Of a stretch of 64,000 nt of DNA, positions 1-10,261 are shown in pieces. Each line of letters starts with the position of its first letter. The stretch's first letter is position 1. The translations under genes and the position numbers were made by a program. Source of the DNA: Macrocystis pyrifera (Eukaryota; Sar; Phaeophyceae; Laminariales; Laminariaceae); assembly GCA_031763025.1 (NCBI GenBank), contig JASSKH010000028.1, positions 3,094,981 through 3,158,980 on the forward strand, in the 5' to 3' direction. The notes under the pieces are model-generated. The model had not been told where the DNA came from and did no database searches. It worked only from the letters and a program-made list of their open reading frames with translations.

Positions 1-150
1 AGGACCCCCCGGTACCCCTTCCCCGCTGTTTTTGCTGCAGCGGACCACAGCGCGGTCTCAACTCCAAATACCAAGGGGGAGTGTTGTGTTGACCCTTCGG
101 TGGCTCGGAACTCCCTGAAGTCTTCGACTATGCATCTATGCCAGGTCAAA
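1..150 (-). mobile_element. LINE-A 3'-region fragment, cut by window edge
   Basis: This matches, in the same orientation, the stretch near 8,690-8,850 inside the main LINE-A copy, including the shared words GGTCTCAACTCCAAA and CATCTATGCCA. It is a piece of the LINE-A C-terminal coding region on the minus strand. It is diverged and carries no complete domain. Confidence 0.65.
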
Positions 151-304
151 CTAGCGACAAGTGGGAAGTAATTCGCTAGTGACCAACCTCCACCTATCTG
201 TGCATGGGCTATCAACACAGGCTTACGACAGGCGTATACCTGTTGAATATATTGTTATTTTTAACGCCCTTACGATTCCTATTTCGATAGTCTAATTAAT
301 GTTG

Positions 305-550
305 TGTCTACAATTGATTTTGGTGATTTTGGAGGCTGTGTGCTAATCGGAATTGTCCGGCAAATTGGTTTCGGAGGCAGTCTGTTACATGAATCGTTCC
401 AGACAATTGTTTTCGGCGATTGTCTATTAATTCACATTGTCCAGACAATTGATTCCGGAGACCATCTATTAATTGGAATTATGTAAACAATAGGTTTCGA
501 GTGTTGTATATTTAAACAATTGATTTCGGCGACAGTCAACTAGTTGGTTC
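305..550. repeat. Degenerate minisatellite, ~42-bp unit
   Basis: Five to six imperfect units are built on CAATTGATTTCGGCGAC followed by TCTATTAATT and GGAATTGTCCAGA. Unit starts are visible near 309, 361, 403, 445 and 518. The 60-residue open frame over it is a by-product of the periodicity. From 550 to 1,030 I see nothing recognisable. Confidence 0.6.
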
Positions 551-1035
551 CTCACACTTTTAATTTTCCAATTAATACTGGGAATTAGGGATCACATTAG
601 GCAGTCAATTGTATTAGGAAACTATTGTTTGTCTACGTATTAAATTATTTTCTGTTGTCCAGGGTGTGATTATATTATACCACGTAGCGTCATAAACCAT
701 ACTCACCATCGCCACTCAGCGCGTCTGATACATTCCGGTGCAAATATCTCATGTTTGGCAATGAAACGCAGCGCTCAGAGCGCAGGGTCTACACCTGTCC
801 CTCGATCGCGTCGCTCAATCAACGTCAATCACTTTAACCTACCACAGCTGCTACTACTGCTGTGTAATCACCCACCATAGCTCACGGCTCAAGTACACAA
901 TTTTGAGACACAGCTGTAATTGATCCAGAAGTTATGAAATTATGAACGCGGAGACCATTATTGCACATATATGCGTACGGGTAGTTATTGCGCATTGCCA
1001 GCGTATATCGTATCCTAAAAACACAGCAGTGCTTG

Positions 1036-1275
1036 TCATGGGCCGGTGGTCCGGGCCGGGGGGGCCGGACCGGGCCGGGCCGGACCGGGCCGGGCCGATC
1101 TGAAATTTGTGATGGACCGGGCCGGGCGGGGCCGGGCAGTGATAATTTGAACATGTGATGGGCCGGGCCGGGCCGCGGCCCAGCATCCAAGAAGTTTGAT
1201 CGACCTGGCCGGACCTCGGCCCATCACCTCGAAGTTTGATGGGCCGGGCCGGGCCGGGCCGGGCCGCGGCCCATG
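1036..1275. repeat. GGGCCG-rich minisatellite, array 1
   Basis: Runs of GGGCCGGGCC alternate with AT-richer spacers such as TTTGATGGGCC. The same array type returns at about 2,020-2,350. The proline/arginine/glycine-rich frames over it follow from composition and are not genes. Confidence 0.85.
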
Positions 1276-1337
1276 AGTTGTGGTGTACTACCTGATACTT
1301 CGACTAGCTCCTTTGTGCGCTGACTCTAAGCCTGTGC

Positions 1338-1843
1338 TTATCTGCTCCTCACGACGAGAAATAGCTTCCACTCCGCTTCGTGGTCCTTGTGCAAATATCT
1401 GATGCAAGCCTTTGTGCCGTTGTAGGGCGCATATAGAACAGAGAACACTCCCTGCCGTCTCCACGACGAAGGCAGCGTTTTGACGTTCTTGAACCTTGGT
1501 TCGGCCCGGACGGAATCGCTGGTGATAACTCCGTGAAGTAAGCCCAGACAGGGGGCGTCTTCTGACCGAAAGTTGCAGCGATGTTCATGTTCGTGTGTGC
1601 CGTTGTCGAGCCGGGAATAAGTACTGCCGCCGTAGCGTGGATGGGAAGCCCCCGCCAAGATATCTCTGGCGTTTTTCTTTGCTCTCTTCGGATGACAGAC
1701 AGCTCTTCTAGGTCGGTAACAAGTGTTGTTTCAGCAGCTGGTATTGCAGCAGCAGTAGAAGAAGTAGAGGTGGTCCACTCGGGACTTGAAACATCGGACC
1801 AGGCCGTTGGTAGAGCCGAATTGTGTGGGTAGTGGGTATGCAT
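1338..1843 (-). pseudogene. hAT-like transposase fragment with BED-type zinc finger
   Basis: Two overlapping minus-strand frames each hold half of what looks like a BED-type zinc finger, the N-terminal DNA-binding domain of many hAT transposases. The first frame has the aromatic signature PVWAYFTEL. The other frame has the C-terminal half, NGTKACIRYLHKDHEAEW, resembling the G-T-x-x-L-x-x-H-x-x-x-H end of a BED finger. Because the halves are in different frames there is at least one frameshift, and the metal-binding cysteine pair is not clearly present. No catalytic or dimerisation domain follows. It lies between two GGGCCG arrays, which might be subterminal repeats of the same element (inference). 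A host BED-finger gene remnant is possible but less likely. Confidence 0.45.
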
Positions 1844-1920
1844 GCCTCATGGGCCGGAAGCAGCTGGCCCCGGAGGCGGCTGGCCCAAGGACGCCTAACG
1901 GAAAAACAACAAACATGGAA

Positions 1921-1966
1921 AACAGATACCTGGTACCTGGTAAACAGTACAGATACCTGGTAAATA
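1921..1966. repeat. Three TACCTGGTA palindromes
   Basis: Three exact copies of the 9-mer TACCTGGTA lie here, at 1927, 1933 (overlapping the first) and 1954. The motif recurs throughout the window; see the findings. Confidence 0.8.
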
Positions 1967-2019
1967 GTACAAGGAAATAACACGTCAGCGCTTCTGGGTG
2001 CATCTTCTGGTACTGGAGA

Positions 2020-2350
2020 ACACATGGGCCGGCCCGTCAAATCCACGGGCCGGCCCACGGAAATGGCGGGCCGACCCGGACTCGCTGCCAACGTCATGGG
2101 TCGGGCTGGGTCGGGCCGGGCCGGGCCGTAAAGTTTTGAAAATGTGATGGGCTGGGTCGGGCCGTGGCCTATCCTCTGAAAAATTGATGGGCCGGGCCGG
2201 GCCGGGCTGCGGCCCATGCTCTGAAAAATGGATGGGCCGGGTTGGGCCTCGGCCCACCAAACGAAAAATTGATGGGTCGGGCCGGGCCGCGGCTCGTTGT
2301 ATTAAAAAGTTGATGGCCGGCCCGGCCTGGTCCGGCCCGGCCCGACCCCT
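2020..2350. repeat. GGGCCG-rich minisatellite, array 2, ~50-bp units
   Basis: Units of roughly 50 bp have the form GGGCCGGGCCGCGGCCCAT plus a spacer such as CTGAAAAATTGAT. At least five are recognisable, with variant spacers. The composition and core match array 1 at 1,036-1,275. Confidence 0.85.
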
Positions 2351-2444
2351 GGCCGGTCTACCAGCGCCGGCCCATGTCATGGCCTGTGCAAAACGATAAT
2401 GGTATCGGAGGCAAGAATAATAATTATTGTTTCATAGGGTACTA

Positions 2445-2549
2445 TTACGGGGGTCCATAGTTAATAGGACCTATGGTATATACAGCAACCTATATATTTT
2501 TTTACTTTTACTAATAAAATTTGGTCCTGTTTACTATGGTCCCCCGTAA
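2445..2549. mobile_element. TTACGGGGG MITE, copy M1
   Basis: A 105-bp element begins TTACGGGGGTCCATAG and ends CTATGGTCCCCCGTAA, flanked on both sides by TA. The interior is AT-rich and has no coding capacity. TA duplication plus a short TIR points to a non-autonomous Tc1/mariner-class element. It is one of six copies in the window. Confidence 0.85.
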
Positions 2550-2829
2550 TATCAATAACTCAAGACATTATTGATGAAATTAACCTCCTCCCCCTCGGAC
2601 CCCGACATTTCGAAATATTTTGAACGAATGGGAACAATGATGGAGAAGGAAGACAGAATAAGCGAAGGGCCAGCAGGGGTTAGGCCAAACGCGTAGCTGC
2701 GTGGACCATGTATACCTGGTACACATCAAGTAAGACAATCCAAGGTAGAACTAACGACGTACTTTACTCTTTCTTTCTATTAATAGATGTATAGAAGGCC
2801 TATGGCATACGTAGGTAGTACCGCGGACA

Positions 2830-4512
2830 AAGGAATTGCGGGAAAAGTGGTGGGGAATCGTAGGGATCAGAGAAAAGACGTGTAGAATGATGAAAAACAT
2901 GACGGAATACACGAGAGGTGCGGTGATGCTGGACGTGGAAACATCGAAGTATGTTGCTATTTTTGCAAGGAGCTGTACAGGGATGTACGTCATCACCCAA
3001 GCTTTCAAGGTATGTATTCATGAATTGATGGTAGCAGTCGAAGCAGCAAAGCAGAGAGTCATGGTGGGGCAAGATACGGTGTCGGGTTTTGATGTTGTTT
3101 GCGGATGACTTCGTGGGGACTTCGTGGGGATATCAGAAGCACCCGAAGGATTGCAGAAACAAATAGAGAAGGTACTAAAGTCCATTATTATTAATATTAA
3201 TATTGGGAAATGGAGGGTTACGGCGAGCCTAAAGAAGTGCGCAGTATATACTTGTATGTAACGAAGATGAAGTGAAACCGGTAAATTTCAGATGGAAGTG
3301 GGGAGGAGATGAACTACCGATCGTAGACCAGTATACGTACCTTGGCGTAGAGATCTCCAAAGACTGCTCTAGGCATGCATACACAGCAAAAGTAAGAGGA
3401 AATGGGAAAGGCAAGATGGATGCGACCCTAGCAGACTCGCACCATGACACTACTACAGTAGTAGTATGATTGAGAGACGTATCCTGATGAATGTGGTTGG
3501 TCCAAAGCTGGAGGATGCAGGAGAAATATGCGAAGGGAACGCAAAGTGCGTAAAACACCTGGAAACAGCAGTACAAATGACAGCAGCCAAAAGAATACTA
3601 CTGCGTGTAGGATGCTCATGTACGGCGAGTAATACAGCAGCATTAAGAGCAGAACTGGGAATGTACCCACTCAAGACAAATAGATACGTGAGAAAGTTCA
3701 AATGGAAAATAAAGTAAGGAACATGCCGAAAAAGAGGTTGCCAACCACAGCTGATAGGTCTGTATTGGAGAAAGTAACGAAAAGGGCGTGCTGGAAAGTT
3801 GTTGTTGTTTTCTTCACATTATACCGCTTTTTCTACCCGTCGACATCCAGCACAACCGGTGTCCGTGCAGGGATAGCGTGGTCGACAAAGTATGGAAGGA
3901 GATAAGAGGAAACCAAGAATATATGCTGTCAATAAAAAAGTTGGGAGAGCTAGTGCAAGAGAGACGTAGAAGAAAGGGTACAAAGAAGGGAAACGCTAGC
4001 TCGAAGAGATGAGGTGAAAGCGGAGAAACAGTTGGAAATATACGGGGGATAGGAATGAAACGTGTTTCCACGGCCCAAAATGGACCTTCGCGAAAACCCT
4101 GGAACTGCGATTTCTTGTAAGGGATCTAGACCTGCCAGAAAGAAGAAACAACTAGGGTACACTAGTTGCCGGGAAGAGAAGTAGATGCACAGATGTGCCC
4201 TTGTGGCAAAGCAACAGTAGTGTGGAACTCACATATTCAAAAGTGCGAAGAGGAGCGGGATGTATTTATTAAAAGAGATGAGGAAAATAGATGAATGTGA
4301 CATGGAGGAATTTGGTGATATTTGATAGCGAGAAAACAGTCGCTAGATGGTGGCCACAGGCGGCGAAACAGGAGGGAGATAAGATTATTAATAACATTTT
4401 CTATGTAATACATGGAATGGGAAACAACGCAATGAGCGTCGAACTGTTGGAGGTGTCTCTATTAGGAGTGGGAATGCATCTCGAAAGGGACGCGTGGTCA
4501 ATTGTCAAATGA
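2830..4512 (+). mobile_element. LINE-B copy, 5'-truncated and frameshifted
   Basis: Consecutive plus-strand frames read like the C-terminal part of a non-LTR retrotransposon reverse transcriptase. They include FRWKWGGDELPIVDQYTYLG (about 3,287-3,350), ISKDCS just after it, the stretch around ELGMYPLKTNRYVRKFKW (about 3,653-3,710), KVWKEIRGNQEYMLSI (about 3,890-3,940), and a cysteine-containing tail MCPCGKA near 4,195 followed by ARWWPQAAKQEGDKI. QYTYLG is the usual LINE segment after the catalytic core; the core itself is missing. The frame changes many times, a TACTACAGTAGTAGTA insertion lies near 3,452-3,467 and a fragment of repeat R interrupts it near 3,800. The 3' end resembles the tail near 51,040-51,180. 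This is a dead copy. Confidence 0.75.
3797..3868 (+). repeat. Repeat R fragment nested in LINE-B
   Basis: TTCTTCACATTATACCG, CTACCCGTCGACATCCAG and CACAACCGGTGTCCGTGC match the first ~70 bp of repeat R. LINE-B similarity stops just before it and resumes just after it, so R inserted into the LINE copy. Confidence 0.7.
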
Positions 4513-4519
4513 CTATTAA

Positions 4520-6230
4520 TAAAGCAAGCAACAAATGAGTACACCCCCTTCCCCCCCCGCTTACAACTCTTTATGATGTGTACAACGAGTGAGTACAGCT
4601 ATATAAAACGAACGGTACGTATTTCTCGAACTACCTTACATACAAATTACTCCCCGGGGGGAGCAGCTGAAGTACGTGGCGTACCGGCAGTATCTCGGGA
4701 GTGTACACTGCGACCAGCAGCAGTATTCTGCTCTGCAGATCTCCCTGTTCAGGGTTCGATACTCGAATACTGCCCGTGCTCGCAGTTCTTACCGCTCATA
4801 CTCTCAGTAGTATTCAGTGTCTTGGGTTCAACATGTGTAAGGTCGTGAGTCCGTGTGTGGATAGCTCGGATGTTGATAAATGGTCGTAAATTGTCGGTGT
4901 TTTTTTTTTGTCCATCTTTTCAAAGGGCTGAGTTGCCTTCTATTCAACGTTGGGTGGCCACGAGGGCGTTCGGTCCGACCTCTGTGATAAGCCTCCTGAT
5001 CGTGCGGTCCGTTTCACCTTTCGATGTTTCCATGTAAGTTTTCAGGATTCTCTTCTGGGCCATTCCTGTTTTTTTCCGTGTAGTCCGCGGAGTTCACAAT
5101 TGCTGGTACGTTGTAAACCGTCCGTCGGTTCCCTACGCAAGATCAGCTTGAAACGACAGTGAGGCTCTCTGCCGCAGCGTCTCTCGAGGCGAATCAACCC
5201 TCATCTCAGGCCAGGTGTCCATCACGCCAACCCCCTTCGCTGCAGCTCTACCACAGCCCTAAAGACCGGCAACAATCGATTACCCTAATGTTAACCTCAA
5301 CTCACTCCGACCTGAATTGCAATGAATGCCTGAAATCTAGGCGTGGCTCCCAAGTTTCCCTGTATTCGTGATCTAAATCTCTCGTGCTATACAGGTACTG
5401 CTGTATTCACGTATGTCAGTATCCGACTGATCATGGCGCGAGGGACTGATCGAACACTTTTGAAGTGCCCTTGGCATCGTAAATTGGAGTATTTATTCGT
5501 TGCCCGCGGGTCTTAGCTTCCTTGGCGGCCCTCACTAGGCCGCCGGCGAAGCCCCCAAGTGTACGCTATTTTTGACGTTTTTGCAGGCCTGTGGTCGACC
5601 GGGACTCAACATCGCCTCTAGCGCCATCCCTAGGCCCTGAGAAAGAAAAGATCTACTCGTATTCTGCTCATTACGGTCAGTATGATACCAAGTATGTTGC
5701 ACACTCGAGCAGATACTGCGGTTGGCACTCGTGGCGGACAATAATTGGGGCGGTGCGGTTTAACCAGCCTGTACCAGACATGCTCGTGTGCCTGTCGGCG
5801 GTAGGTACAAGACACATGCCAGTACCGAATGCCATCACTCTCATCCAATTCTTTCTCCTCATTCCCTGCGTGTACTCGGCGAAGTGCCATTCATCCCACG
5901 TACGTACGTGAAACAGATTTTTTTTTTTCCCATAGATAGCAGCGCGAATCTTACACAGCCAGTATTTAGTACGTACTTAGTTTATCTTCGGCCAAGTTTT
6001 TCTTAGCCGAAGGGGCTCCTCAATAGCTTTCACCCGACTCTATCTATATATCAGGTACGTATTAATACCACTATCCACCAACAAATTGCTGTGTAGTACC
6101 CTTTCGTCAGGCATCGTCACCGCCCGTAGCAAATATATAAATACATGGAATAAAAAATACAAAATACCTCATTACCCATCACCAGCTGCATTAGCCAGCA
6201 AGCACGCACGTGCCACCCAGACAGACAGCA
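4520..6230. other. Unassigned intergenic sequence
   Basis: I see no convincing coding exon, RNA gene or repeat here. The small open frames on both strands show no domain and no consistent codon preference. The stretch is moderately GC-balanced with short T-runs. Confidence 0.5.
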
Positions 6231-6237
6231 AAAGGTA

Positions 6238-6357
6238 TTACGGGGGACCATATAGTAAATAGCTCCAAATATGCTTCGTAAAAATCGGTAAATATGTACC
6301 TGGTATTAATAGCTGTTTTTTGTGTCCGTAGGTCCTATTTACTATGGTCCCCCGTAA
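6238..6357. mobile_element. TTACGGGGG MITE, copy M2, with an internal insertion
   Basis: A TA-flanked element begins TTACGGGGGACCATA and ends TATGGTCCCCCGTAA. Compared with copy M6 (38,940-39,056), the shared text AAATATGTA is followed here by an extra CCTGGTATTAATAG at about 6,299-6,312 before the T-rich stretch resumes. The insert is a TACCTGGTA palindrome overlapping a TATTAATA palindrome. Confidence 0.85.
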
Positions 6358-6370
6358 TATTAATATATTA

Positions 6371-6475
6371 TTACGGGGGTCCATAGTTAATGGGACCTAT
6401 GGTTTACATAAAAATCTATATCTTTGACTATTTTTACTAACAAAATTTGGTCCCATTAACTATGGATCCCCGTAA
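6371..6475. mobile_element. TTACGGGGG MITE, copy M3
   Basis: A 105-bp element begins TTACGGGGGTCCATAG and ends CTATGGATCCCCGTAA, flanked by TA at 6,369-6,370 and 6,476-6,477. It lies 13 bp from copy M2. Its interior is closest to M1. Confidence 0.85.
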
Positions 6476-6752
6476 TAATAGTATGGCACACTCGTGTTTC
6501 CAACGTGCTTCGAAGTTCCAAACGGGAGCATCAATCATGCTACTTGACTTGGGGTACGTATGCTTGCTTTTTTTTTCTTCTTCCCATTTATTTTCTTCGC
6601 CCTTCATGTCCCATGGATGGCTCCAAAATCGAACTTCGCGACCATTTGCTTCCGAACAGGATTTTTTTTTTTCAACCTCGACCAATGACCCGTGTTCATC
6701 TTTCTGAAGTTCCGAATTGCCTCTCGAGAAGTCTGTGTTTTTTTTTTTTTGG

Positions 6753-6985
6753 TTCTTCACATTATACCGTTGCATCTACCCGTCGACATCTAGCACAACC
6801 AGTGTCCATGCCGATTCTTCAATCCTGGAGAGATACTCTCAAGGTGAGGTCACAAAACTACGACACAGCAGAGATATGTGCATTGTTATGCAGTGAGCAG
6901 AGTAGATATCAGTGCAATATGATGTCATCGTACAGGATACGACAGGCACGACATACACATTCCATGAAAGAGAGAAAAATCGAAC
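6753..6985 (+). repeat. Repeat R copy (short retroposon-like)
   Basis: It begins TTCTTCACATTATACCG, continues through CTACCCGTCGACATC and CAGTGTCCATGCCGATTC, and ends with CGACAGGCACGACATAC and an A-rich tail. No RNA polymerase III promoter boxes were seen. The orientation-specific A-rich (GAAAC)n-like tail suggests a non-autonomous retroposon. Confidence 0.75.
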
Positions 6986-7146
6986 GAAGACTAAGGAAAA
7001 TAAGAGCCGTGCCCCCCAGAAGACCTGTGGCAGACAATACAAGAACAAGCACAATAAACAACATCACATGGTCAGGAGAGAACAAGCGAGACGAACCTAC
7101 GGAAATAAGAAGGCAACAAACCGAAGCACAACAAAATGTGTGTGTC

Positions 7147-7240
7147 CTTCACATTAAATCGATCGTTCTTTCTACCCGTCGACATCCAGCACAACCAGTG
7201 TCCGTATCGATTCCTCAATCCTAGAGAGATACGCGACCAT
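7147..7240 (+). repeat. Repeat R fragment, 5' part
   Basis: It carries TTCACATTAAATCGATC, CTACCCGTCGACATCC and CAGTGTCCGTATCGATTC, then CTAGAGAGATACG. The 3' half of R is absent. Confidence 0.7.
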
Positions 7241-7596
7241 AAAAAATTGTAAACCCTGATGAACCCCGAAGGTTTTCTCTGTATTTTCTTTGTCGTCTTG
7301 GTTCTGTTTGTGTCGTCCTACATCATCGCGCCTTTCCTTCCTTTTCTTTTCCTTCTCCGGCGATCCGCTTGAAAATGATAATGATGATGTTCTCATAGTA
7401 TTTAATTATTATTGTATAGCTCATTTCCCTGAAACCCTACCTGTGTTTACAAAACAGGCTGTGCGAGAAGTGCATATCGATGGGAGAAAGCAAGTAAGTA
7501 CGAAATAATGCGCACGGCAGTACCAGTACGTATGGGAAACGGTACACGGGTATTAATAATAATACCATCGCGCATCACTTGCTGTTGTTTGTTGTT

Positions 7597-7835
7597 TTCT
7601 TCACATCAAACCGTTCTTTCTACCCGTCGACATCCAGCTCAACCAGTGTCCGTGCCGATTCTACAATCCCTTCTTAATAGTAGAGAGTTTCAAGTTCTGT
7701 GGGTCACAGTACAAAACTACGCCACAGAGATACTACGTTGCCACGTATGCAATGGAATGCCATGTCATCATACTGCGTACGACAGGCACGACATTCCATG
7801 ACCTAGAGAAACGAAACGAAACAAAGAGAAACAAA
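7597..7835 (+). repeat. Repeat R copy
   Basis: A full-length R begins TTCTTCACATCAAACCG and ends with GACCTAGAGAAACGAAACG, then an A-rich tail of AAACAAAG-type repeats. It is preceded by GTTGTTTGTTG. This copy is inside the segmental duplication. Confidence 0.8.
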
Positions 7836-7959
7836 ACAAAAACAAAGAAGACAATACAATACGAAAGAGAGACAAGAAAAAATAATATATATATATATAA
7901 GAAACAAACCATCGTGCCCCCTCCCGCAGGGGATCTGGCAGACACTTGAAAATAACGAA

Positions 7960-8265
7960 CTGGAAAAAAAAAGGAAAAAGAAGAAAAACACCACTAGTCG
8001 TCGTCAACAGAGTAAGCCCAAGAACCAAGGGAAAACAACAGGCAAACCAAACAAAGCACAAGGCATGCTCCAGGTAGCGGCAGCAGTTTATGGTACGAGT
8101 AGCACAGCCAGGGTCTCCCCGCTGGTCCGCCTGGTGCCTTGCTACCCTGTCTGCTGCCTCCGTCCAGCGTTCGCCAACTATGCCCGGCCCCTCGGCGTCA
8201 GACAACACGAAACAAGCAAACCAGGCTCGTCGTCCACCCACGCCACACGACTCCTTCAATAAGGC
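7960..8265 (-). mobile_element. LINE-A-related 3' tail
   Basis: On the minus strand the text ADRVARHQADQRGD and the upstream GIVGERWTEAADR resemble the terminal residues of LINE-A (DRVARYPAD near 8,440). It is therefore a second, diverged LINE 3' end lying next to the main copy. It is 5'-truncated and non-coding. Confidence 0.55.
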
Positions 8266-8299
8266 TTATCAATCGGAGATTGGAAGAGAAAGAAATGAA

Positions 8300-10260
8300 A
8301 ATCACATAGGGTCAGCGCGAAAATAAAATAAAATGAAATAAAAATAAACAAAAGCAAAGGGAAGAAAAAGGAAGACCACGTTCGAACCAGCTGCACCAGT
8401 TGGTGGTACGAGTAGTATAGGCATGTTCTACTCCCTAGTCTGCCGGGTACCTTGCTACCCTGTCTGCCATCTCCTTCCTACTTTCGTCCACTGCAGTTTC
8501 CCTTCTACTTCTCCTGTTCCCCCCCCCCCCCCTCTCCGCATCCCCTTTGTCGGGTTTTCTGCTACTCCTCTTGTTGCCCCCCCTCCCCCCATTCCCTTGG
8601 ACACCACCCACGGCGGATGCGCGGCGCTGCCTACTCAGCTCAGCCTCAGCCTCGTGCCACCTCAGCATGAACCGTTCGGCTGCTTCGAGGATCCCCCGGT
8701 ACCACTTCCCCGCCTTTTTTGCAGCAGTGGGCCACAGCGCGGTCTCAACTCCAAACACCAAGAGGGCAAGTTCCGTTGACCCTTCGATGGCTCGGAACTC
8801 CCTAAGGTCTTCGATTATGCATCTATGCCAATTAAACTGTCCGCCAGGTCTCGGGTTCTCCCCACCAGCCATCGTCCCGAACATTACCCGACTGGGTAAT
8901 CGATCCTTACTTTGCCGTGCCAACCCCCCCGCGAAGAAGAGAAGAGACGCCGTTTGCGGATGGTCGTTTCGATGCTTTCGCAACGTGTCATCTTGAGGGC
9001 CCTCGCGTACGAGAGGGTGGTATGGTCAGTACGAAGTCGGCGCTGGAAGCCAATGACTCGCAACAGGACTTGGTGGTGAGCCGTTCGAAGCTTGGCAAAA
9101 TGTTCCGCTCTGAGGGTCCACGTCACACACCCGTACAGCAGGGTCTCAATCACCTCGGCCTTCAGCATTCGGACTTGCAGGCTAAGGGGGGCGGTCGTCC
9201 TATCATACAGCTCCGGGCCGAACCGTTTGAGGCATGCTCGCATGAGACGGATCCGTCGGTCGATTGCGAGCGAGAGGTCAGCGTTTTCGTGGATAATGCC
9301 GCCTAGGTATAAGAACTGGGCCGTCTGCCTATATGCCTCTGGCCTGCTGCTTCGATGACGAGCGGTGGTGCAAGGGTTTTCTGGTCTGGCGTTTGTAGAA
9401 GCGTTGTCTCTGTCTTCTTTTCCGAAACCGTAAGGCCTGCTGAATCGAAGACAGTCACGATGACTGTCATCATTTTCGCGAGCCCTTCAGCCGACTTCGA
9501 GACAATCCCTGCGTGATCGGCGTACAACATGCCCCATACAGCCCTTCGCACGCACGCCAACGGCTCCTGCTCCTCCGTTCCGACTACTCCACCGTCACTG
9601 AGTTGGACCAAATCCCTTACGATGGCTTCGTCATGACTAAGGCGTACTAATACTACGTGTAACGCAGCAGCGAAGAATACGTTGAACGGTAACGGTGATA
9701 GCACACAGCCTTGCCGCAGCCCCTGCGTGACATCAAACCATTCCGAGTGCTCGCCGTCATCCGTACGCACGCGAGCCCGCATGCCGGCGTGGAAATTACG
9801 CATAATTCTAAGCATCTTGGTTGGTACGCCAAAACGTGTGAGTACCTCCCATAACAGCTCTCTGTCGACAGAGTCATACGCTTTCTGCAGATCGATGAAG
9901 CCCAAGTACAGGGGGATTTTCCTCTGTCGTCCAAGCTCTTGCAACCGGCGCACGACGAACAACATATCAATGGTTGATCGTGCGGGGCGGAAGCCGCACT
10001 GTTCCTCCGGGAGTAAATCCTCGGTCTCGCAGTAGTTGCCCACGCGACGATTTTCAACAAAACTTTGCCTGCGTGGGCAATAAGCGAAATCCCTCTGTAG
10101 TTGTTGCAATCAGTTTGGTCCTTCTTTTTGTGAAGGACCTTGATGATCGCATCTTTCCATTGCTGGGGGACTTCTCCTGTTTATCCAAACATTGACAAGG
10201 ATGTTGTGAAAGCACTGGGCGAATGCGGGGTGGTCGATTTTCAGGAGTTCGGCACACCCG
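8300..10260 (-). mobile_element. LINE-A copy: 5'-truncated non-LTR reverse transcriptase
   Basis: The 5' end is truncated beside an A-rich run near 10,260. The 268-residue frame at 9,303-10,109 shows LINE reverse transcriptase motifs: [14 protein letters not shown], motif [18 protein letters not shown] (catalytic Asp present), motif [18 protein letters not shown], and motif C as LYADHAG, where YADD is expected, so one catalytic Asp is His. The C-terminal region continues in other frames at 8,884-9,243 (VETLLYGCVTW-type segment) and 8,435-8,983 (RVMFGTMAGGENPRPGGQF, then KAGKWYRGILEAAERFM). A T-rich stretch on this strand near 8,300-8,340 marks the A-rich 3' end. The copy is inactive through frameshifts and the motif C change. 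Confidence 0.85.
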
Positions 10261-10261
10261 A

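Larger units (their letters stand above)
7597..8717. repeat. Segmental duplication, copy 1
   Basis: This block is repeated in the same orientation at about 17,405-18,548. Both copies contain, in the same order, a repeat R copy, a short (AT)n run, CCCGCAGGGGATCTGGCAGA, a TGGTACGAGTAGCACAGCCA segment and the 3' tail of LINE-A. By eye they differ by scattered substitutions and small indels, the largest around the AT run. The block length is about 1.1 kb in each copy. Confidence 0.85.

Noticed and set aside
1036-2400. GGGCCG arrays as a CRISPR-like array
   Set aside because: Spacers are related to one another and the unit is a diverged minisatellite in eukaryotic DNA.
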